Assembly (NCBI GenBank): GCA_022652815.1
Contig: JALCRR010000005.1
Coordinates: forward strand, 1 to 64,000
From: Oscillibacter sp.
GTDB taxonomy: Bacteria > Bacillota > Clostridia > Oscillospirales > Oscillospiraceae
DNA: 64,000 nucleotides
Reading direction: 5' to 3'
Part shown: positions 17,388-27,911 of the stretch, in pieces
Numbering within the stretch: position 1 is the stretch's first letter
Layout: every line of letters begins with the position of its first letter
The notes under the pieces: generated by a model
Told to the model about the DNA's origin: nothing
What the model saw: only the letters and a program-made list of their open reading frames with translations
Database searches by the model: none
Translations under genes and position numbers: made by a program

Positions 17388-17732
17388 TTACTTCAGAACG
17401 ATCAGAGCAACTAGCTCAACAGGTTCGTCTGTGCGGTTTTCCAGACTGTGGCTCTCGCCGTATCCGGTAGCGGTGACGTCGCCGGCATGAACCGTAACTT
17501 CCGTCCCGTTATCATTGAACACGGCCTCGCCCTTGAGAATATAATAAAACTCCGTCTCATCCTTATGAGCATGGTAACCAATGGAGCATCCAGGATTCAC
17601 CGTGATCTGGGAAAAGAGACGCGCATGATCGTACATCTGCTCTTTTGTGGCCAGATCCTTCATGTGAATGAGACCCTTGCCGCCTTGAACGGCACCCTCT
17701 CTGCGGGGACAATGATCGGATAGCTGATACAT
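17388..17732 (-). CDS. Cupin domain protein
   Basis: VNPGCSIGYHAHKDETEFYYILKGEAVFNDNGTEVTVHAGDVTATGYGESHSLEN. Confidence 0.85.
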   Translation of the reverse strand: MYQLSDHCPRREGAVQGGKGLIHMKDLATKEQMYDHARLFSQITVNPGCSIGYHAHKDETEFYYILKGEAVFNDNGTEVTVHAGDVTATGYGESHSLENRTDEPVELVALIVLK

Positions 17733-17899
17733 TTTTCAAGCCCTCTCTTTCAAGACCGCTGCATGGTCCGCTCTTGCGCGGTGCAGCGGCAGGTGATAAA
17801 ATAATAAAATACCGAAAAACGAAAACGGTTTTATTCAAAAATATCATAGCATAATCGACTTCTAAAAGTCCACTGTTAGTTCGTAAAAAGGAGAACTTT

Positions 17900-18973
17900 A
17901 TGAAAAAGACTTCACTGCTGGCCGCCTTTTTACTCCTGCTGAGTCTGACCGCCGGATGCGGGACACAGGCGCCGGCGGCCGCATCTTCTTCCGCTTCCGG
18001 CACGGAAACGCTGCAAATGGAGCGCCTTTGTCTGGAGCTGCCCCGCTCTTGCGCGGAAAAACCCGATGCGGTGGACGCCTTTTGCGAAAGTCTGCGGGGG
18101 GCGCTTAAAGACCACGGCGTAGATGTGGGCAAGGTGACCGTGACCTTTGGCACCTCTGAAGCGGCTACGGCGCAGGCATTGGAAGCAGGTGGCGTGCAGG
18201 CGGCGGTTCTGTCCGGGGAGAGCTATGTAAAATACGGCAGCGGGTCACTGGTAGTGGCGGCGGGAGATGTTTTGAACGAGCGGGACGACGGCGACAGCAC
18301 TGACCCTGCGGTCTGGAACGGCGAGGAAGCACTGACCGCGCAGCGGCAGACGCCAAGAGCGGGCTTGCGGACGCTGCTGGCGGCGGGGCCGTCGGACTAT
18401 GGCGCGCAGCTGGCACGCCGGGTGCAAAACGGGAAAACGCCATCCTGGACAGAGCTGGATCATGCCGCGTGGGGCGTGCTTGCCGGGGACACCGCCATGG
18501 CGTCCCAATGGCTGGAAGACAACTACGAGGGCAATACGATAGAGGATCTCTCCACTGTGACGACGTTCGATACATACGCAGACCTGCTGTGGGCACTGGC
18601 CAACGGGGAAGTGGACGCGGCGGTATTACCGGAGGATATGTTTTTCTACTGCGTTGATCTGGGCATGTGGACGGCACCGGCTTTTGAACCTGTGGAAAAT
18701 AGCGCGTCCCGCGGCCTTGGCCGCGAAAATCCAATGTGGGACGAGGTAACGGTACTGGGGGTTTCGGAGCGGTACTTTACGGCGGTGATGGCGGTGTCCG
18801 TCACCGATCAGACCGTGTCGTCAAGCACATTTACGGCGGCGCTTCAGGCGGCGCTTCTGAATTTGAGCCAGTCCCATCAAGAGGTGCTGGCAGAAGCCGG
18901 ATTGCCTGCCATGGTCGGAGTCACGGACGATCAGTTCGATGGAATGCGCCGGGCTTTGGCGGGGGAGAAATAA
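17900..18973 (+). CDS. PhnD-like solute-binding lipoprotein
   Basis: Lipobox LSLTAGC; TVTFGTSEAATAQALEAGGVQAAVLSGESYV phosphonate-binding-like fold. Confidence 0.6.
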   Translation: MKKTSLLAAFLLLLSLTAGCGTQAPAAASSSASGTETLQMERLCLELPRSCAEKPDAVDAFCESLRGALKDHGVDVGKVTVTFGTSEAATAQALEAGGVQAAVLSGESYVKYGSGSLVVAAGDVLNERDDGDSTDPAVWNGEEALTAQRQTPRAGLRTLLAAGPSDYGAQLARRVQNGKTPSWTELDHAAWGVLAGDTAMASQWLEDNYEGNTIEDLSTVTTFDTYADLLWALANGEVDAAVLPEDMFFYCVDLGMWTAPAFEPVENSASRGLGRENPMWDEVTVLGVSERYFTAVMAVSVTDQTVSSSTFTAALQAALLNLSQSHQEVLAEAGLPAMVGVTDDQFDGMRRALAGEK

Positions 18974-18979
18974 GAAAAT

Positions 18980-19927
18980 ATGTGGATTTTTTACACGTTA
19001 ATTATCCTTGTGCTTGCCGCATTTGCCGGGGCCATGACACTTTTCAAGTACGCGGTGGTGCGGGTGGCAAACCATACACCGGAGGATCAGATCGACGAGT
19101 TTGAACGCGAGCGCGGCATGGATGTGACCCTCCTCCACCGGGGCGTCTCCTGGTATCGGGCACAACCGCGGGAGACCATTTCTATCACCAGCTTCGACGG
19201 GCTGCGTCTGGCAGCGGATTATATTCCCGCCGAGGGAACTTCACGGGGCCGAGTGCTGCTGTTTCACGGCTATCACGGCGGTATTGAGGACTATTCGGCG
19301 GCGCTGCCCTATTACCATTCGCTGGGCTTCGATCTGCTGATGGTGGACGAGCGCGCCCATGGGCGCAGCGAGGGAAAATACATTGGCTACGGCGTTTTGG
19401 AAAAGCGGGACTGCTGCGCGTGGGCACAGGAGGCCGATCGGCGCTGGGGAGAGGCACCGACATTTCTGGCAGGTGTCTCCATGGGGGCAGCAACCGTGCT
19501 GATGGCGGCGGAAGAGCCGCTTCCTGCGGACGTGCGGGGCATCATTGCCGACTGCGGGTTTACCTCGCCCAAGGAGGAAATCTGCTATGTCATGCGGCAG
19601 GATCTGCACCTGCCGGCCTATCCCATGTATTGGTTGGTAAACGGACTTTGCCGGCTGCTGGCGGGATACGGGTTTGACGACTGCTCCACGGAGCGCACAC
19701 TTGCGAAAAGCAACATTCCGGTTCTGCTGATCCACGGGGAGGCGGACACCTACGTTTTACCCGAGATGTCCAGAAAATCCTATGCCGCCTGCCGGGGAGA
19801 GAAGCATCTTTTGATGATTCCCGGCGCCGGGCACTGTCAGGGCTATCTGACGGATGCGCAGGGATATGAGCGGGAGCTGAAGCAATTTTTGCTCACCCAT
19901 GCGGTAAATGTGACCGCGGAAATCTAA
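18980..19927 (+). CDS. Alpha/beta hydrolase
   Basis: RVLLFHGYHGGIEDYSAAL..DERAHGRSEGKYIGYG..LAGVSMGAATVLMAA..PVLLIHGEADTYVLP..GAGHCQGY. Confidence 0.9.
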   Translation: MWIFYTLIILVLAAFAGAMTLFKYAVVRVANHTPEDQIDEFERERGMDVTLLHRGVSWYRAQPRETISITSFDGLRLAADYIPAEGTSRGRVLLFHGYHGGIEDYSAALPYYHSLGFDLLMVDERAHGRSEGKYIGYGVLEKRDCCAWAQEADRRWGEAPTFLAGVSMGAATVLMAAEEPLPADVRGIIADCGFTSPKEEICYVMRQDLHLPAYPMYWLVNGLCRLLAGYGFDDCSTERTLAKSNIPVLLIHGEADTYVLPEMSRKSYAACRGEKHLLMIPGAGHCQGYLTDAQGYERELKQFLLTHAVNVTAEI

Positions 19928-19966
19928 AACAAAAAGCGAGCTGACGTGTCAGCTCGCTTTTTGTTT
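19927..19966. terminator. Bidirectional intrinsic terminator
   Basis: AAACAAAAAGCGAGCTGA-CGTG-TCAGCTCGCTTTTTGTTT, perfect 18-bp stem. Confidence 0.9.
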
Positions 19967-20576
19967 ATATAGATGTTACGATGTCACGCACCATACGGGC
20001 AGTCATGCCCCAGATCGTATGGCCGGCATAGTGCCAGACGGGGACATCCACGTTTCCCCGCGCCCAGCGGTAATCGGCGGGGATGCCGACAGCCTCATAG
20101 GGGAAGTCCGCGGGTACCACGGGTTCAAGTGCATAGTGCCAAGGTTCCGGCTGGGTGTTCTGAAAAAACGTCACCGGAACGGTGAAAGCCTCCGCCACTT
20201 CGGCGGGAGAGGGGCGGAGGAGGGCATAGCCCGCTGCGTCCACAAGGCCAATCACCGGCTGAAGAAGAAATCCGGCCTGAGAGCAGATGAAATCCGACTG
20301 TCCCAGAACGGTGATATGCGACTGGGGAATGGCCAGTTCCTCCTGCGTTTCCCGCAGGGCACATTCCACGGCGGATTCGCCCGCTTCTGCCCGTCCGCCG
20401 GGGAAGCAGACCTCGTTTGGCTGACGACCCAGCGCGGCGGCGCGCATCTCAAAAAGCAGGTGAAGCCCGTCCGGCTTTTCCACCAGTGGGCAGAGCACCG
20501 CGTAGTGATGCCGGGCACCCATGAGAGCGGGGATATGGTCGCCCCAGCGATCCTTAAAATCCTCTGCCGTCATCAC
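19965..20576 (-). CDS. NUDIX hydrolase (CoA pyrophosphatase-like)
   Basis: FPGGRAEAGESAVECALRETQEELAI Nudix box. Confidence 0.9.
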   Translation of the reverse strand: MMTAEDFKDRWGDHIPALMGARHHYAVLCPLVEKPDGLHLLFEMRAAALGRQPNEVCFPGGRAEAGESAVECALRETQEELAIPQSHITVLGQSDFICSQAGFLLQPVIGLVDAAGYALLRPSPAEVAEAFTVPVTFFQNTQPEPWHYALEPVVPADFPYEAVGIPADYRWARGNVDVPVWHYAGHTIWGMTARMVRDIVTSI

Positions 20577-21454
20577 AGCAGCATGGTCAGCGCACTTTCC
20601 CGAATGGACAAATCCACCAAAGGAAGGCTAGGGGCATACTCGCCATCCAGAGACCAGGGCAGCTCCTCCTCCGGCTCCACGATGACATGGGAGACGTGAC
20701 GGAAGATGATGCCCTCGTCCTGATAGTGCTGATTCATCAGAGCCAGCAGCAGATTTTGCAGGGCGAGAGGGGACTTGGGATTGGGAATCAGCAGCATTTC
20801 AAATTTGCCGTCGTTGAGCACCACGTGCTCCGAATCGAACTTCATCAGTCCGCCGATGGAAGTGGTGTTGCACACGGCACCAAAGAGGTATTCGCCGTCT
20901 AGCACATCACCGTCGGCATTGATTTTTACTTTGTAGGGGCGAAGGGTGTTTAGATCCTTCATGCCCTCCAGAATATAGGCAAAATGACCCAGTGCGTTTT
21001 TAGAGGACTGGGAGACGTTATAAGAGGTCTTGGTAAAGGCACCGAAGGAGGCAACATAGACGAAGCTACGGTCATTCCACTGGCCTACGTCCATGGGCTG
21101 CTTCCGGTTTTCCGCAATAGCCAGTGCGGCCTTGACCGGGTTGGACGACAGGTGGAGACTGGCTGCAAAGTCGTTGGTGCTGCCCCGGGGCAGATAGCCC
21201 AGCAGCGGCGGCTTTTCCAGCTGCATCAGGCCGCTGACAGTCTCGTTCAGTGTGCCGTCACCACCGGAGCAGACCACAAGGTCGTAGTGAGGACCCTCGG
21301 CAATAGCGGTGCGGGTGGCATCGCCGCGCTCGGTGGTGTTGTGAATCCGGACAAGATAGCCCGCCTCGGAGAAAATGGAAACCGCGTCAAACAGCGGTGC
21401 GCGGGACTGTTTTTTGCCCGCCATAGGATTGATAATCAGTAAGAGCTTTTTCAT
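20573..21454 (-). CDS. Diacylglycerol/lipid kinase family protein (DagK/YegS-like)
   Basis: LLIINPMAGKKQSR..DLVVCSGGDGTLNETVSGLM..GYLPRGSTNDFA. Confidence 0.92.
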   Translation of the reverse strand: MKKLLLIINPMAGKKQSRAPLFDAVSIFSEAGYLVRIHNTTERGDATRTAIAEGPHYDLVVCSGGDGTLNETVSGLMQLEKPPLLGYLPRGSTNDFAASLHLSSNPVKAALAIAENRKQPMDVGQWNDRSFVYVASFGAFTKTSYNVSQSSKNALGHFAYILEGMKDLNTLRPYKVKINADGDVLDGEYLFGAVCNTTSIGGLMKFDSEHVVLNDGKFEMLLIPNPKSPLALQNLLLALMNQHYQDEGIIFRHVSHVIVEPEEELPWSLDGEYAPSLPLVDLSIRESALTMLL

Positions 21455-21589
21455 AGGATACTCCTTAAGGTGTTTCGAAAGAAACGGTTCAAATCATGTT
21501 AAATTGGAGTATTGTGTAGTATAGCACCACAAAAACAGGATTGCAATTCCCCTTTAAGACGTGTAGAATTATTTTTACACAAGGGGGCG

Positions 21590-22846
21590 ATGACAGACAT
21601 GAAGAAGGACAGCCGTTACTGGAAAGTCGGCTTGACTGTTTTCTTAACGGTGAGCGCAATCCTGCTGTTTTACGATACGCTGTTTGGCTCCCGTGCCATG
21701 GTGAAGTTTGGAGTCAAGCTGTTCAACACCCTCAAACCGATCCTGTTTGGCGCCATGATTGCCTATCTGCTCACCCCTGTCATTAACTTTTTCGAGAACA
21801 AACTGTTCCCGGAGAGCCTAAAGCGCGCAAAGCTAGGGGGCAAGCTGTGCTCCATCGGACCGAGGGTCGTCAGTCTGCTTTTGACATGGATTGCGATCTG
21901 CGTGCTGGCCTACCTGCTGCTGCTGTTTCTGATTCCGGAACTTTATAGGAGCATTGTGCAGCTGTTTAACAGCCTGGAGACCTATTACAATACCATCAAC
22001 AACTGGATCAACAGCCTGCTGGAGAAGAATCCGGCTGTGGAAGCCTGGGCTTCCGGCAAGATCGAGGCCTATTACAACGACCTCGTGAACGTACTGAGCG
22101 AAAAGGTGCTGCCCCAGACTCAGCAGATTATGACGGCCGTCTCCGGCGGCATCATGACGGCTTTGATATTTTTCAAAAACCTCATTGTCGGAGCCATCGT
22201 CTCCGTCTATCTGCTGTCCACCAAGGAACGCTGCGCCGCCCACGGAAGAAAGCTGATCTATGGTCTGCTGAATGCGAAGCAGACACCGTGGGTATTCCGG
22301 GGCATTCATCGCATGGATGCCATTTTCTCCGGGTTTGTCCGGGGAAAACTGCTGGATTCGCTGATTATCGGCGTGATTTGCTTCATTCTCAGTGAGGCAC
22401 TGCATTTCCCGTATGCTCCGCTGGTTTCCGTGATTATCGGCGTCACCAACATTATTCCCTTCTTCGGCCCGTTTTTGGGCGCAATCCCCAGCCTGTTCTT
22501 GATTTTGCTGGTTTCTCCGCTGAAGGCGCTGTACTTCCTAATCTTTATTATTGCCCTGCAGCAGGTGGACGGCAACATCATCGGCCCCAAGATCTTGGGC
22601 AATACCACGGGGCTTTCCTCCCTGTGGGTAATTATCGCCATTCTGGTGGGCGGCTCCTTCTTCGGCATCCCGGGAATGTTCTTTGGTGTGCCCGTGTGCG
22701 CCTGCTTCTATTCTCTGCTGACATTCCTGGTGGAACAGCGCCTGCGCAAAAAAAATCTGCCGGTGACCACCGACGCATATCAAACGGAGACACCGGGGGA
22801 AACCGCAGAAAATCATTCCGAAATCGTGAACTCAGAAGAAAAGTAA
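21590..22846 (+). CDS. AI-2E family transporter
   Basis: FNTLKPILFGAMIAYLLTPVINFFENKL..GVTNIIPFFGPFLGAIPS..QQVDGNIIGPKILGNTTGLSSLWVI. Confidence 0.9.
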   Translation: MTDMKKDSRYWKVGLTVFLTVSAILLFYDTLFGSRAMVKFGVKLFNTLKPILFGAMIAYLLTPVINFFENKLFPESLKRAKLGGKLCSIGPRVVSLLLTWIAICVLAYLLLLFLIPELYRSIVQLFNSLETYYNTINNWINSLLEKNPAVEAWASGKIEAYYNDLVNVLSEKVLPQTQQIMTAVSGGIMTALIFFKNLIVGAIVSVYLLSTKERCAAHGRKLIYGLLNAKQTPWVFRGIHRMDAIFSGFVRGKLLDSLIIGVICFILSEALHFPYAPLVSVIIGVTNIIPFFGPFLGAIPSLFLILLVSPLKALYFLIFIIALQQVDGNIIGPKILGNTTGLSSLWVIIAILVGGSFFGIPGMFFGVPVCACFYSLLTFLVEQRLRKKNLPVTTDAYQTETPGETAENHSEIVNSEEK

Positions 22847-22864
22847 AATTGCGTGAAGTTTTTC

Positions 22865-22893
22865 TTGCTTTTTTAGGTCGGAACGTGTACAAT
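22865..22893 (+). promoter_or_regulatory. Promoter of oligopeptide ABC operon
   Basis: TTGCTT-17 nt-TACAAT; predicted TSS about 22900. Confidence 0.6.
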
Positions 22894-23011
22894 ACTGGCC
22901 TGTGGGTATGTTATAAAAATAACAATCCACGGGCTGTATTTTAAAATTGAATAGAGCCGGAAATCTGTTGGGCCGACCGAAAACACGGCGGCCACAAAAG
23001 GAGAAACGATC

Positions 23012-24565
23012 ATGAAGAAGCGGATCTTAGCATTCCTGCTTCTGATTGCCCTCTTGAGCACTGTACTCAGCGGTTGCGGAGACGGCAGCTCACAGGCGGG
23101 ATCGGAAGCGACACAGACAGGCGGCTCTACCGGAGAGAGTGTCCAGGGTGGAGAAATCACCGTGGGCATCGCTCAAGACCTGGACGACAGTCTTGACCCT
23201 CACAAAGCGGTGAAGGCAGGAACTCGCGAAATTCTGTTCAATGTATTTGAAGGGCTGGTTAAACCCACGCCTAACGGAGATTTGGAGCCTGCAGTTGCCG
23301 AAAGCTATGTGATATCCGATGATGAGCGGACGTATACCTTCACCTTGCGTGAGGGTGTTCAGTTTCACAACGGGGAGACGGTGACTGCGGACGATGTTGT
23401 TTATTCCATCGAACGCTGCGCCGACGCATCAGAGGGAGAGCCTCTGGTGGCGGCGTTTTCTGTTATCCAGTCGGTAGAGGCAACCGATGACCACACGGTG
23501 GTCATCACACTCAGCGAACCCGACAGCGACTTTTTATCCTATCTGACAACAGCCATCCTGCCGCGGGATTATGCGGATGAGGACACGGCACCGGTAGGCA
23601 CCGGCCCGTTCAAATTCGTTTCCCGCACGGCACAGGATGCAATCGTACTGGAGAAGTTTGACGGATACTGGGGAACGCCCGCATATCTGGACAAGGTGAC
23701 CTTTAAGATTATTGAGAATGCCGACGCACTGGTCTTGTCTTTGCAGAGCGGAGCCATTGACCTCTGCCCGCATCTGACAGCGACCCAGGTCAGCCAGCTC
23801 TCTGGGGACACCTATCAGATTCTAGAGGGTACCATGAACCTGGTGCAGGCCATGTACTTGAACAATGCCGTGGAGCCCCTCAATAATGAGAAGGTTCGTC
23901 AGGCCCTTTCCTATGCGGTGGACAAGCAGACGGTCATGGATATGATCGCCGACGGCCACGGCAAGGCTGTGGGCTCCAGCATGTATCCCACGTTTACCAA
24001 GTATTTCGACGATTCCTTGACGGATTACTATACCCAGAATATCGACAAGGCCAAGGCACTTCTTGCCGAGGCGGGCTATCCCGATGGATTTGCACTGGAG
24101 ATCACCGTACCGTCCAACTATCAGCCCCATGTGGATACGGCGCAGGTGCTGGTGGAGCAGCTGAAAGCCATCGGCGTCAACGCCACCATCAAGCTGGTGG
24201 ACTGGAACACCTGGGTTTCCGACGTTTACACGGGCCGGAATTACCAGGCAACCGTAGTGGGCGTGGATGCGTCCAACATGACGGCCCGGGCAATGCTGGA
24301 ACGGTTTGTCTCGGACAATGGCAAGAACTTTATCAACTATAACAACCCGGACTATGACGATCTTTTCCGCCAGGCACTGGCGGAAAAGGACGATGCCGCC
24401 CGCACCGAAATTTATCGGCAGATGGAAGCCAATCTGACGGAGCACGCGGCCAACGTCTACATCCAGGATCTGGCCGATCTGGTGGCCATCCGCAGCAATC
24501 TTGCGGGCTATCAGTTCTATCCGATCTATGTGATGGATCTGGCGTCGGTCCACTTTGTCCAGTAA
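23012..24565 (+). CDS. ABC transporter substrate-binding lipoprotein (oligopeptide/dipeptide type)
   Basis: Lipobox STVLSGC; SBP_bac_5 features DSLDPHKAVKAGTREILFNVFEGLVKPTPNGDLEPAVAESY. Confidence 0.9.
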   Translation: MKKRILAFLLLIALLSTVLSGCGDGSSQAGSEATQTGGSTGESVQGGEITVGIAQDLDDSLDPHKAVKAGTREILFNVFEGLVKPTPNGDLEPAVAESYVISDDERTYTFTLREGVQFHNGETVTADDVVYSIERCADASEGEPLVAAFSVIQSVEATDDHTVVITLSEPDSDFLSYLTTAILPRDYADEDTAPVGTGPFKFVSRTAQDAIVLEKFDGYWGTPAYLDKVTFKIIENADALVLSLQSGAIDLCPHLTATQVSQLSGDTYQILEGTMNLVQAMYLNNAVEPLNNEKVRQALSYAVDKQTVMDMIADGHGKAVGSSMYPTFTKYFDDSLTDYYTQNIDKAKALLAEAGYPDGFALEITVPSNYQPHVDTAQVLVEQLKAIGVNATIKLVDWNTWVSDVYTGRNYQATVVGVDASNMTARAMLERFVSDNGKNFINYNNPDYDDLFRQALAEKDDAARTEIYRQMEANLTEHAANVYIQDLADLVAIRSNLAGYQFYPIYVMDLASVHFVQ

Positions 24566-24615
24566 GCCACAAGTTTAATACCGGCGGAGCATCCGCCGGT
24601 TCATGAAAAGAGGCG

Positions 24616-25575
24616 ATGACCATGAAGTATGCAGCGCGGAAAATTTTGATGCTGCTTGTTACCATGGTCATCGTCTCTTTTCTGGCATTTCTGGCATTTT
24701 CTCTGATTTCCGGCGACCCTGCCACGGCAATGCTGGGTACGGAGGCAACGCCAGAAAAGGTGGCGGCGCTGCGGGAGGAACTGGGACTGAACCGACCTCT
24801 GCTGGCGCAGTACGGCACATGGGTGCTGGGCTTTTTTACGGGAAATCTGGGGACATCGTATAGCTATCGGATGCCGGTCAGCTCGCTGATCGGGCAGAAG
24901 CTGCCCTTGACGCTGGCCTTGAGCCTTTTGAGCTTTCTTTTGATTCTGGTGGTTGCGGTGCCGCTGGGGATTCGCTCGGCCAGACAGTCTGAAAGTCGAC
25001 TGGACGGGGTACATACTGCGCTGAATCAACTGTTTATGGCGCTGCCGCCGTTTTTTACGGGGATTTTGCTGACGTGGCTGTTCGGCATTTTGTTGCACTG
25101 GTTTACGCCGGGCAAGTTTCCAATATTTTCCGAGCACCCGGGACTGTTTTTCTGGAATCTGCTGTTTCCCGCTATCGCCGTGGCAATTCCCCGAATTGCC
25201 ATGACGGTGCGGATGCTGCGCTCCACCATTCTCCATGAGATGAATCAAGACTATGTGCGCACGGCCATCTCCCGGGGAAATGACCGCGTGGGCGTTTTGT
25301 ACCGCCACGTGCTGAAAAACGCCATGGCGCCGGTCATCGCGTTTCTGGCCCAGACCATGGCCGAGGTGATTGCCGGCAGTATTGTGGTGGAGCAGGTTTT
25401 CGCAGTGCCCGGACTGGGGCGGCTGCTGCTGGCTTCCATCGGCAACCGGGACTGGCCGGTGGTGGAGGTCATTGTGGTCATTCTGGCATTCTGGGTGGTT
25501 CTTGCAAATACCATCGGCGATCTTCTTTCACAGCGGATCGACCCGCGGCTGCGGCTGGGGGGTGACGCGCGGTGA
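24616..25575 (+). CDS. ABC transporter permease (DppB/OppB-like)
   Basis: LISGDPATAMLGTEATPEKVAALREELGLNRPLLAQYGTWV..YVRTAISRGNDRVGVLYRHVLKNAMAPVI. Confidence 0.9.
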   Translation: MTMKYAARKILMLLVTMVIVSFLAFLAFSLISGDPATAMLGTEATPEKVAALREELGLNRPLLAQYGTWVLGFFTGNLGTSYSYRMPVSSLIGQKLPLTLALSLLSFLLILVVAVPLGIRSARQSESRLDGVHTALNQLFMALPPFFTGILLTWLFGILLHWFTPGKFPIFSEHPGLFFWNLLFPAIAVAIPRIAMTVRMLRSTILHEMNQDYVRTAISRGNDRVGVLYRHVLKNAMAPVIAFLAQTMAEVIAGSIVVEQVFAVPGLGRLLLASIGNRDWPVVEVIVVILAFWVVLANTIGDLLSQRIDPRLRLGGDAR

Positions 25576-26387
25576 ATCGAAACAAGAAGGGCTATCTCCG
25601 GGCGGGACTGATTTTGACGTGTGTGCTGTTTGCCTTGATTCTGCTGGGATTTTTCTGGACGCCCTACGATCCCACCGCCATGTCCGGAAGCGAAAAGTTT
25701 CTGGGGCCGTCGCTCCGGCACATTATGGGCACGGACAATTTCGGCCGGGATATTTTCAGCCGTGTGCTCAAGGGCGCGGGCTTAACCGCCGTGATTGCCC
25801 TTTCCACCGTGGCCATCGGCGCGGTGTGCGGCACCATTGTGGGCGCACTGACCGGCTATTTCGGCGGCAAGGTGGACGCCGTTTTGATGCGCTTCAACGA
25901 CGCCATGACCGCGTTTCCCAGTATGCTTTTGGCGCTGGTGCTCATCAGCGTTTTGGGCAGCGGAAAATACAACGTAATTCTTGCGCTGGGTATCGTTTTT
26001 ACGCCCAGCTTTGCCCGTGTGACCCGCTCGGCCTATGCCTCGCTGCGGGATGCAAACTATGTCAAAAGTGCCCGACTCATGGGCGCGGGCAGAGCCCGGA
26101 TTCTCTTTGTCCACCTGCTGCCTAATACCATGCAGGTGCTGCTCCCGGCTTTGACCATCGGCTTTAACAACGCCGTGCTGGCGGAGGCCTCCATGAGCTA
26201 TCTCGGCATCGGCGTCACGCCACCGGATGCGTCCTTGGGCTATATGCTCTCGGAGGCACAGAGCATGATCGCCTCCGCCCCGTGGTACGCCGTGGGGACG
26301 GGACTGATGATCGTGCTGCTGATTTTCGGCGTGGGACTGATCGGCGAGGGCTTGCAGCGGCGGAACGGAGGACAGCGCTATGCTTGA
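25572..26387 (+). CDS. ABC transporter permease (DppC/OppC-like)
   Basis: HIMGTDNFGRDIFSRVLKGAGLTAVIALSTVAIGAVCGTIVGALTGYFGG. Confidence 0.9.
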   Translation: MNRNKKGYLRAGLILTCVLFALILLGFFWTPYDPTAMSGSEKFLGPSLRHIMGTDNFGRDIFSRVLKGAGLTAVIALSTVAIGAVCGTIVGALTGYFGGKVDAVLMRFNDAMTAFPSMLLALVLISVLGSGKYNVILALGIVFTPSFARVTRSAYASLRDANYVKSARLMGAGRARILFVHLLPNTMQVLLPALTIGFNNAVLAEASMSYLGIGVTPPDASLGYMLSEAQSMIASAPWYAVGTGLMIVLLIFGVGLIGEGLQRRNGGQRYA

Positions 26388-27186
26388 AATCAAGGACCTC
26401 CATGTCAAATTTCACTCCCGGGAACGGGAGGCCGTCAGCGGCGTCAGTCTGACCATCCGCAACGGCGAAATTCTCGGCCTTGTGGGCGAATCCGGCTCGG
26501 GCAAGACGGTTACAGCCATGAGTGTGGCGGGGCTATTGCCCCGGCGCTCCTGCGACTATTCCGGATCCATCGAGCTGGATGGTACGGAGCTGCTTCATGC
26601 GGATCGGACGCTCCTGCGCAAGATGCAGGGCAAGGAGATCGGCGTGGTCTTTCAGGAGCCCATGAGCGCCATGGACCCGCTGATGAAAATCGGCGAACAG
26701 GTGGGGGAGACGCTGCTGCTCCACCACCCGGAGATTTCCAGCGAAGATCGGTATTACTGCGCACTGGCCGCCATGAGGGAAGCGGAGCTGCCTAACCCCG
26801 AGGACACTTACGGGCGGTATCCCCATGAACTTTCGGGCGGCATGCTTCAGCGAGCCATGATTGCTGCGGCAATCATCTCCCGGCCAAAGCTGCTGCTGCT
26901 GGACGAGCCGACCACGGCACTGGATGTGACCATTCAGGCGCAGATTTTGGAGCTTTTGAAGAAGCTGAACCGGGAACACGGAATTTCCATGCTCTTTATC
27001 TCCCACAACCTAAACGTGGTGCGTAAGCTCTGCTCCCGAGTGGCTGTGATGCAGAAGGGAATTCTGGTGGAGGAGGGACAGACGGAGGACGTGTGGGAAA
27101 ATCCGCACCATCCGTATACCAAACGGCTGATTGCCGCCATTCCCACAAGAACGAAGAAGGAGGCACCCGACCATGACAAATTCTGA
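26380..27186 (+). CDS. ABC transporter ATP-binding protein (DppD-like)
   Basis: Walker [14 protein letters not shown]; signature [14 protein letters not shown]; Walker [13 protein letters not shown]. Confidence 0.92.
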   Translation: MLEIKDLHVKFHSREREAVSGVSLTIRNGEILGLVGESGSGKTVTAMSVAGLLPRRSCDYSGSIELDGTELLHADRTLLRKMQGKEIGVVFQEPMSAMDPLMKIGEQVGETLLLHHPEISSEDRYYCALAAMREAELPNPEDTYGRYPHELSGGMLQRAMIAAAIISRPKLLLLDEPTTALDVTIQAQILELLKKLNREHGISMLFISHNLNVVRKLCSRVAVMQKGILVEEGQTEDVWENPHHPYTKRLIAAIPTRTKKEAPDHDKF

Positions 27187-27910
27187 TCTGGTGCTCTCCG
27201 TCAGCCATGTGACCAGCGGTTACAGCGAGGGCGGTTTTTTAAGCAAAAGGGCGCGCCGGGAAATCCTCCACGATGTGACGTTTGACGTGCACCACGGCGA
27301 AATTCTGGGACTCGTGGGCGAGTCCGGCACCGGCAAGACCACCTTGGCCCGCACCATTTTGGGTATGGTAAAGCCCGATGCGGGGACGGTGACCCACTAT
27401 ACCAAACGGCCACAGATGATTTTTCAAGACCCGTACAGCTCCTTGAATCCGGCCTATACCGTGGCGTGGATTCTGGAGGAGCCGCTGCGGATTTTCGGAA
27501 AGTACGATGCCCCGGAGCGTAAGCGCCGGGTTGCGGATATGCTCGCCCGGGTGGAGCTGCCGGAGGAATGTCTGCGGGCAAAACCGGAAGAGCTTTCCGG
27601 CGGGCAGCGACAGCGGGTCAGCATCGCAACGGCTTTGATTCAGCGGCCCCGGTTTTTAATTGCGGATGAACCTGTCAGCGCATTGGATGTGACCATTCAA
27701 GCGCAGATTTTGAAGCTTTTGAAAGAACTGCGGGACGAGTTTGACCTGTCCTACCTGTTTATTTCCCATGATCTCAACGTGGTCTATCAGCTCTGTGACC
27801 GAGTGCTGGTGATGAAGTCCGGCGCAGTGGTGGAGCAGGGAACCGTGGATGACATTTTCGATCATCCAAAAAATGAGTATACCAAGCAGCTGCTGGCGGC
27901 AGCGGAGTAA
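27173..27910 (+). CDS. ABC transporter ATP-binding protein (DppF-like)
   Basis: Walker [14 protein letters not shown]; signature [26 protein letters not shown]. Confidence 0.92.
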   Translation: MTNSDLVLSVSHVTSGYSEGGFLSKRARREILHDVTFDVHHGEILGLVGESGTGKTTLARTILGMVKPDAGTVTHYTKRPQMIFQDPYSSLNPAYTVAWILEEPLRIFGKYDAPERKRRVADMLARVELPEECLRAKPEELSGGQRQRVSIATALIQRPRFLIADEPVSALDVTIQAQILKLLKELRDEFDLSYLFISHDLNVVYQLCDRVLVMKSGAVVEQGTVDDIFDHPKNEYTKQLLAAAE

Positions 27911-27911
27911 G

